The translations under genes and the position numbers were made by a program. A stretch of DNA of 34,476 bases from an uncultured Oscillospiraceae bacterium. Lineage in GTDB: Bacteria; Bacillota; Clostridia; Oscillospirales; Oscillospiraceae. Below are positions 30,980-34,476 of the stretch, in pieces. Where the stretch lies: positions 1-34,476 of the forward strand of contig CAKTSA010000015.1 of the NCBI GenBank assembly GCA_934597585.1. Reading direction: 5' to 3'. Positions within the stretch are counted from its first letter, which is position 1. Each line of letters opens with the position of its first letter. The notes under the pieces were generated by a model that did no database searches, had not been told where the DNA came from, and saw nothing but the letters and a program-made list of their open reading frames with translations.

Positions 30980-32134
30980 ATGGCAAGAAAACGACGAGCA
31001 AATGGTGAGGGAAATATCCGCAAACGTAAGGACGGTCGATGGGAGGGCCGCTACACGGTTGGCCACGATCCGGAAACCGGCAAGGCCATCATCAAGAACG
31101 TCCTGGGAAAGACACAGACCGAGGTCAAGGAAAAACTGAAGAAGGCTATCGAAGGAAATGTGGGCATCGACTATGGCAAGGCAAAGAGCTTCACAGTCGG
31201 CAGTTGGCTGGAGGTGTGGATGGAGAACTACGCGAAAATCAAGTTGCGCCCCTCTACGTTCAAGACAAGCCAAGGTTTCCTCAAGAACCATATCAAGCCG
31301 CAGATCGGCAGCATTTCGCTGGCAGAATTGACCTCTCTGGACTTACAAAAATTCTACAAGCACCTGCTGGAAGGCGGTCGGGTAGACCGCGTCGAAGCCA
31401 AAAAGAAGCCGAAAGGATTGGCACCTAAGACCGTTCGCAACATCCACCAGATGATCTGCTCGGCCTACAACCTCGCCATGGAACAGAAGCTGGTGAACAA
31501 GAATCCCACACAAGGCTGTGCACTGCCGAAGGTGGAGCACAAAGAGATGAAAACCCTGACTGCCGACCAACTCAGCGCTTTCTTTCGAGAAGCCAAGGAG
31601 ACCGGAGTGTACGAGCTCTACTACCTTGACCTTGCCACCGGTCTGCGCCGCGGGGAACTGCTGGGACTGAAATGGACAGACGTAGACTTCGACCGTGGCG
31701 TATTGAAAATCCAACGAGCCATCTCAAGGCAAAATGGCAGGGTAGAGGAAGCTCCGTTGAAAACAAAGAACGCCTACCGAACTCTGCCGTTGTCGGCAGA
31801 TGCAATAGACGTACTGAAAATGCAAAAGAGCAAGGTTGGCGGCAGCGAGTGGGTATTCCCATCGCCCACAGGTGGCCCCATGTCACCGGACAGCGTCCTG
31901 CATATGCTGCAACGGGTGCTGAAACGGGCAGGACTGCCAAGGATACGTTTCCATGATCTGAGACACACCTTCGCAACGATGGCGCTCCAGAACGGCGTGG
32001 ACGTAAAAACCGTGTCCTCAATGCTCGGGCACTACTCCGCGGGCTTCACGCTGGACACCTACGCCCACGTCACCACTGACGCACAGCTCAAAGCGGCGCA
32101 AACTATGGGGAGCATCCTCTCCCGTGCGGTATAG
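30980..32134 (+). CDS. int: Tyrosine-family site-specific integrase of the tRNA-Arg element
   Basis: A 384-residue phage/ICE-type tyrosine recombinase. The basic N-terminal arm-binding part (RRANGEGNIRKRKDGRWEGRY) is followed by a SAM-like core-binding domain (FTVGSWLEVWMENYAKIKLR, KPQIGSISLAELTSLDLQKFY). The catalytic domain has Arg in ATGLRRGELLGLKW, His-x-x-Arg in FHDLRHTFATM, and the closing LGHYSAGFTLDTYAHV with the second His and the nucleophilic Tyr. All active residues are present, so it could be functional. It reads toward tRNA-Arg, whose 3' end lies 118 bases downstream, the usual place for an integrase of a tRNA-targeting element. GGGAGG lies ten bases upstream of the ATG. Confidence 0.95.
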   Translation: MARKRRANGEGNIRKRKDGRWEGRYTVGHDPETGKAIIKNVLGKTQTEVKEKLKKAIEGNVGIDYGKAKSFTVGSWLEVWMENYAKIKLRPSTFKTSQGFLKNHIKPQIGSISLAELTSLDLQKFYKHLLEGGRVDRVEAKKKPKGLAPKTVRNIHQMICSAYNLAMEQKLVNKNPTQGCALPKVEHKEMKTLTADQLSAFFREAKETGVYELYYLDLATGLRRGELLGLKWTDVDFDRGVLKIQRAISRQNGRVEEAPLKTKNAYRTLPLSADAIDVLKMQKSKVGGSEWVFPSPTGGPMSPDSVLHMLQRVLKRAGLPRIRFHDLRHTFATMALQNGVDVKTVSSMLGHYSAGFTLDTYAHVTTDAQLKAAQTMGSILSRAV

Positions 32135-32215
32135 ACCTTTCCGCTATCCGCTCCCGTTAGGGTCAGCGTTTGGGTCAGGAAATAGCAGTGGAAGAAAACA
32201 ACAACTTATGCAAAA

Positions 32216-32248
32216 CAAAAAGACCCAAAACCTTACGGTTTCAGGTCT
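32216..32248 (-). terminator. Terminator directly downstream of the intact tRNA-Arg
   Basis: On the minus strand, after the tRNA CCA end, AAAAGACC and the GAAACC/GGTTTT arms form a stem around CGTAAG or its complement and end in TTTTTGTTTTG. It belongs to the integrated element's right end and replaces the terminator displaced to 25470-25508. Confidence 0.7.
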
Positions 32249-32296
32249 TTTTGGCACGCCGTGAGGGATTCGAACCCCCGGCCTTCTGGTCCGTAG
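32248..32296. repeat. Right attachment repeat inside tRNA-Arg
   Basis: Identical 49 bases to 25509-25557. It covers the tRNA 3' half from the anticodon loop to the CCA end plus five T beyond it, so integration restored a complete tRNA gene. Confidence 0.93.
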
Positions 32297-32328
32297 CCAG
32301 ACGCTCTATCCAGCTGAGCTAACGGCGC
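32252..32328 (-). tRNA. tRNA-Arg (anticodon ACG)
   Basis: A 77-base cloverleaf on the minus strand. The acceptor stem GCGCCGT pairs with ACGGCGT (one G-U), the D-arm reads AGCTCAGCTGGATAGAGC, and the anticodon stem TCTGG/CCAGA encloses CTACGGA with anticodon ACG. The T-arm is GGGGGTTCGAATCCC, and GCCA gives a discriminator G with encoded CCA. ACG (modified to ICG) reads CGU, CGC and CGA codons. It is the insertion site of the neighbouring element and still intact. Confidence 0.95.
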
Positions 32329-32351
32329 ATGTCTCTCCAGACGACTTGTAA

Positions 32352-32410
32352 ATCATAGCACATCTTTTTCCAAAAAGCAAGAGGTTTTTTTAGTTTTTTT
32401 GATTTTTTTT
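32352..32410 (-). promoter_or_regulatory. tRNA-Arg promoter with phased A-tract UP-like element
   Basis: Minus strand: TTGCTT, 17 bases, TATGAT (32352-32380), 23 bases before the tRNA 5' end. Directly upstream of the -35 are three A-tracts of 7, 7 and 8 bases (32385-32391, 32394-32400, 32403-32410) repeating about every 9 bases, the position and form of an UP element that boosts stable-RNA promoters. Confidence 0.7.
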
Positions 32411-32412
32411 GG

Positions 32413-32441
32413 TTGTCAAGCGGAGCTATTTGTGGTATCGT
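32413..32441 (+). promoter_or_regulatory. Promoter of the DivIVA-like gene
   Basis: TTGTCA, 17 bases, TATCGT. It lies 43 bases before the ATG at 32484 and is back-to-back with the tRNA promoter's A-tracts. Confidence 0.55.
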
Positions 32442-32483
32442 TAAAATAAGTAGAAACATATTTCGTCTGCGGAGGAAAATGGA

Positions 32484-33116
32484 ATGAGCGCTAACTTCAA
32501 AACATGCATGTTCGGTGGTTTTGACCGAAAGGATGTCATCGATTATATCGAAAAGTCTGCCAAGGAATCCCAGGAGCGGATCGAAACGCTGGAAAACGAA
32601 AACAGCGAGCTACGCAGCAGCAACGAACGCATTGAGCAGGCCCTTCGTGCGCTGCATGCCCAGGCCAAGCAGCGGCAGGAGGAGCAGAATCAGCAGTCCG
32701 TGCAGCAGCAGCTGGCAGACGCACAGGCGAAGCTGAAAAAGCTGGCAGAGGAGGCAGAAGCGCTGCAGAGCGAGAACGAGCGCATGCGCACCGAACTGGA
32801 GTCCCTCCGCAGCGAGAGCGAGCAGCTGCGCACCGCCGCCAACGACTATATGAGTCTGAAGGAGCACATCGCGGATATCGAGATCAACGCCCACCGCCGG
32901 ACAGAGGAATTCCGGGCTGAGGCCATCGAAAAGCTGCGCCAGAGCGTCAATGCCCAGCGGGTCTGGTGTCAGACACAGCGGGGACAGTATGCTTTCATGA
33001 ATGAAAAGATGCTGCAGGAGCTGCGCCGGGCGGCGGAGGTGCTGGAAAGAAACGACCTTTCCGGCTTCGATGCCATGCTGGAAAGCCTGCAGAACATTGA
33101 GGATACACTGCAGTGA
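32484..33116 (+). CDS. DivIVA-like coiled-coil protein
   Basis: A 210-residue cytoplasmic protein. The N terminus CMFGGFDRKDVIDYIEK has the short DivIVA/GpsB-like membrane-curvature motif (Gly-Phe-x-Arg-x-x-Val-x-x-Tyr). A long Glu/Gln/Leu coiled coil follows (about residues 25-125), then a second helical part (AEAIEKLRQSVNAQRVWCQTQ) and a helical tail. Proteins of this shape in Clostridia are thought to scaffold division or polar sites, but this one is shorter than DivIVA and not assigned to a named gene. GGAGG lies nine bases before the ATG. It is a single-gene unit with promoter and terminator, next to tRNA-Arg. Confidence 0.75.
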   Translation: MSANFKTCMFGGFDRKDVIDYIEKSAKESQERIETLENENSELRSSNERIEQALRALHAQAKQRQEEQNQQSVQQQLADAQAKLKKLAEEAEALQSENERMRTELESLRSESEQLRTAANDYMSLKEHIADIEINAHRRTEEFRAEAIEKLRQSVNAQRVWCQTQRGQYAFMNEKMLQELRRAAEVLERNDLSGFDAMLESLQNIEDTLQ

Positions 33117-33132
33117 TTCGATAACAGATCCA

Positions 33133-33170
33133 AAAAGAGCGCTTTGCAGATATGCAAAGCGCTCTTTTCT
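33133..33170. terminator. Bidirectional terminator between the DivIVA-like gene and asnA
   Basis: A perfect 15-bp stem (33133-33147 with 33154-33168), core GAGCGCTTTGC / GCAAAGCGCTC with A/T flanks and loop AGATAT. It gives a U-tract in both directions and serves both convergent genes. Confidence 0.9.
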
Positions 33171-33186
33171 GTAATGCATATAACCT

Positions 33187-34197
33187 TTACAGCAGCATGA
33201 TACCGGCATCTGCGCAGGCCTTCTCAGTCTCTTTGTCCCAAAGGCTGGCCTGCACCTCACCGATATGGCAGGTGCCGATCATGATCATGCACAGACGGGA
33301 CTGGCCGATACCGCCGCCGATGGTCAGGGGCAGCTCACCGTTCAGAAGCATCTTATGGAAGGGAAGCTCACGGCGATCGTTGCAGCCTCGGGCATTCAGC
33401 TGATAGTCCATAGCGGCCTCATCCACGCGGATACCCATGGAGGAGATCTCGAAGGAACTGTCCAGCACGGGATTATACAGCAGAATATCGCCGTTCAGGG
33501 ACCAGTCGTCGTAGTCAGGAGCACGGCCGTCGTGGGGCTTGCCGGAGCGCTTCAGGTTGTCGCCGATCTGCATCAGGAACACGGTGTGATGCTCACGGCA
33601 GATGGCGTGCTCGCGCTCCTTGGGGGTCAGATCGGGCCAGCGGTCCTCCAGCTCCTGGGTGGTGACGAAATAGACCTCACGGTCCAGCTTGGTATGCAGA
33701 CTGGGGAAGGCGATCTGCAGCGCGTCGTTGGTCTCCACAACGGCGCCCACAATGGCACGGACCGTCTGCTTCAGAAAGTTGACGTTGCGATCCTCGCGGG
33801 AGATGACCTTTTCCCAGTCCCACTGATCCACATAGACGGAGTGGAGGTTGTCCACCTCCTCGTCGCGGCGGATAGCGTTCATATCGGTAAACAGGCCCTT
33901 GCCCACGTTGAACTCATAACGCTTCAGCGCCAGACGCTTCCACTTGGCCAGAGAATGCACCACCTGGCCATTGGCGGCCACATCGGGGATATCAAAGGTA
34001 ACAGGGCGCTCCACACCATTCAGGTTATCATTCAAACCGGAATCCTCACGGACAAACAGGGGAGCGGATACCCGGCGCAGATTCAGCGCCTGCCCCAGAT
34101 TGACCTGGAAATTGCTCTTGATGAACTCGATAGCGCGCTGCATTTCATAGACAGACAGCGGCGTCTTGTAACCGGCGGGAATGAAAACCTTACTCAT
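33187..34197 (-). CDS. asnA: Ammonia-dependent asparagine synthetase (aspartate-ammonia ligase)
   Basis: Makes asparagine from aspartate, ATP and ammonia in the cytoplasm. AsnA belongs to the class II aminoacyl-tRNA-synthetase fold. Matching stretches run along the whole length: MSKVFIPAGYKTPLSVYEMQ in pieces, LRRVSAPLFVREDSGLNDNLNG, VVHSLAKWKRLALKRY, GLFTDMNAIRRDEE, DNLHSVYVDQWDWEKVI, FEISSMGIRVDEAAM and LPLTIGGGIGQSRLCM (class II motif 3 with its Arg). At 336 residues it is full length. ATG 34197 has GAGG upstream and a good promoter. It is monocistronic. Expression may respond to asparagine, but no T-box or operator is evident in the short leader. Confidence 0.97.
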   Translation of the reverse strand: MSKVFIPAGYKTPLSVYEMQRAIEFIKSNFQVNLGQALNLRRVSAPLFVREDSGLNDNLNGVERPVTFDIPDVAANGQVVHSLAKWKRLALKRYEFNVGKGLFTDMNAIRRDEEVDNLHSVYVDQWDWEKVISREDRNVNFLKQTVRAIVGAVVETNDALQIAFPSLHTKLDREVYFVTTQELEDRWPDLTPKEREHAICREHHTVFLMQIGDNLKRSGKPHDGRAPDYDDWSLNGDILLYNPVLDSSFEISSMGIRVDEAAMDYQLNARGCNDRRELPFHKMLLNGELPLTIGGGIGQSRLCMIMIGTCHIGEVQASLWDKETEKACADAGIMLL

Positions 34198-34232
34198 GCC
34201 TTAGCACCTCTTTCAACCAAAATATGCATCTC

Positions 34233-34261
34233 ATTATAATAAAGTATTGGCCCGTTGGCAA
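34233..34261 (-). promoter_or_regulatory. Promoter of asnA
   Basis: Minus strand: TTGCCA, 17 bases, TATAAT. It lies 36 bases upstream of the asnA ATG, so the leader is short, too short for a T-box or riboswitch. Confidence 0.82.
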
Positions 34262-34281
34262 GAGAAAAAATTCCTAAATCT

Positions 34282-34322
34282 TACGAAAAAAATTGCCGCA
34301 TCCTTGTGGATGCGGCAATTTT
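34282..34322 (-). terminator. Terminator of the aminotransferase gene
   Basis: A perfect 15-bp stem (34289-34303 with 34308-34322), core TTGCCGCATCC / GGATGCGGCAA and loop TTGT. On the minus strand the T-run TTTTTTTCG follows. Confidence 0.88.
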
Positions 34323-34335
34323 GGAAAGATATTGC

Positions 34336-34476
34336 TTACTTATAGGACTCAATCATGGCCTTGAAGGCGGGCAGACTGCGGCGGATCATGTCGTTGGACA
34401 CGCAGTAGCTCAGGCGGAAGAAGCCGGGGCAGCCGAAGCCGTCAGCGGGCACCACCAGCAGGTTGTGGCCCAGCTT
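34336..34476 (-). CDS. Class I aminotransferase (aspartate-aminotransferase type), C-terminal end only
   Basis: The last 46 codons of a gene that continues past the window's right edge. The visible end reads LVVPADGFGCPGFFRLSYC and then VSNDMIRRSLPAFKAM. FRLSYC is the conserved Arg-containing strand (xxRLSxA) that binds the substrate carboxylate in fold-type I aminotransferases; this is followed by a Met/Ile-Arg-Arg-Ser-Leu-Pro helix typical of bacterial AspC/PatA-like enzymes. It is upstream of asnA on the same strand but ends at its own terminator. An aspartate-supplying role beside asnA is attractive but unproven. Confidence 0.8.
   Translation of the reverse strand, partial: KLGHNLLVVPADGFGCPGFFRLSYCVSNDMIRRSLPAFKAMIESYK

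Larger units (their letters stand above)
25509..32296. mobile_element. Integrated element of about 6.8 kb in tRNA-Arg
   Basis: Bounded by 49-bp direct repeats of the tRNA-Arg 3' half, with a tyrosine integrase beside the intact tRNA. It contains a MerR-type regulator, a sodium:solute symporter, an ornithine-cyclodeaminase-family gene, about 1 kb of structured non-coding DNA, a short integrase-like ORF and the integrase. Base composition looks lower in GC than the flanks, most visibly at 25.6-27.3 kb. No relaxase, replication initiator or convincing excisionase is seen, so it may be a mobilisable or decayed genomic islet. Recognition rests on repeats plus integrase plus tRNA, a well-known combination. 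Confidence 0.88.

Noticed and set aside
32385..32410. T-runs as a rho-independent terminator
   Set aside because: No stem precedes them; as A-tracts on the other strand they fit an UP element for tRNA-Arg.
1..34476. CRISPR array or rRNA operon
   Set aside because: No regularly spaced short direct repeats and no rRNA sequence were seen anywhere in the window.

Overview
The window reads as chromosomal DNA of a GC-rich gut Clostridia, most likely an Oscillospirales/Oscillospiraceae member of the Oscillibacter, Flavonifractor or Intestinimonas type. The grounds are a Firmicutes-style rsmB-rlmN-stp-prkC-rsgA cluster, a PASTA kinase, consensus sigma-A promoters, strong AGGAGG ribosome sites and many MATE/TetR/MarR accessory genes. 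The genus is inferred and was not checked by comparison.

Region 1 (1-7.9 kb, + strand) is core. A 5'-truncated rsmB is followed by rlmN, a PP2C phosphatase, a Ser/Thr kinase with three PASTA repeats, and rsgA, with stop/start overlaps, ending at a strong terminator. A new promoter then drives a uridine-kinase-like P-loop kinase, a cytidylate-kinase-like protein and a 65-residue ferredoxin-thioredoxin-reductase-like CxC protein. Region 2 (7.9-14.3 kb, - strand) holds a CstA-family transporter, an RNHCP zinc protein, and a TetR-led operon: tetR, a frameshifted membrane gene, a DUF998 membrane protein, a Vat-like hexapeptide acetyltransferase and a CAT-like acetyltransferase. Next comes a second tetR broken by an in-frame amber codon. 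Region 3 (14.4-20.7 kb, + strand) is an envelope operon, divergent from the broken tetR across nested inverted repeats. It encodes a small beta-rich protein, an MMPL/RND transporter with a bactofilin-like tail, and a large secreted GLUG-repeat/helical protein anchored by a C-terminal membrane segment.

Region 4 (20.8-25.4 kb) has a marR-MATE-NmrA-like-truncated flavoprotein operon (- strand), divergent from a second MATE gene (+ strand). The second MATE gene has a leader containing a perfect promoter match, a possible three-codon ORF (Met-Asp-Arg) and four segments that can form three mutually exclusive hairpins, the last a strong terminator directly before the gene. This looks like ribosome-dependent transcription attenuation of a drug exporter and is the most interesting find here. 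Decayed fragments (flavoprotein, TetR tail, PAP2 phosphatase) lie on both sides.

Region 5 (25.5-32.3 kb) is a small integrated element bounded by 49-bp direct repeats of the 3' half of tRNA-Arg(ACG). It carries a tyrosine integrase next to the intact tRNA, about 1 kb of structured non-coding DNA, and a three-gene cargo: a MerR regulator fused to a zinc-ribbon/degenerate-methyltransferase-like domain, a divergent sodium:solute symporter and an ornithine-cyclodeaminase-family enzyme. The divergent promoter has the 19-bp spacer typical of MerR-activated promoters, so the cargo looks like a self-regulated uptake-and-catabolism module. No conjugation or replication gene is visible.

Region 6 (32.3-34.5 kb) returns to core genes: tRNA-Arg with an A-tract UP-like element, a DivIVA-like coiled-coil protein, ammonia-dependent asparagine synthetase AsnA, and the 3' end of a class I aminotransferase.
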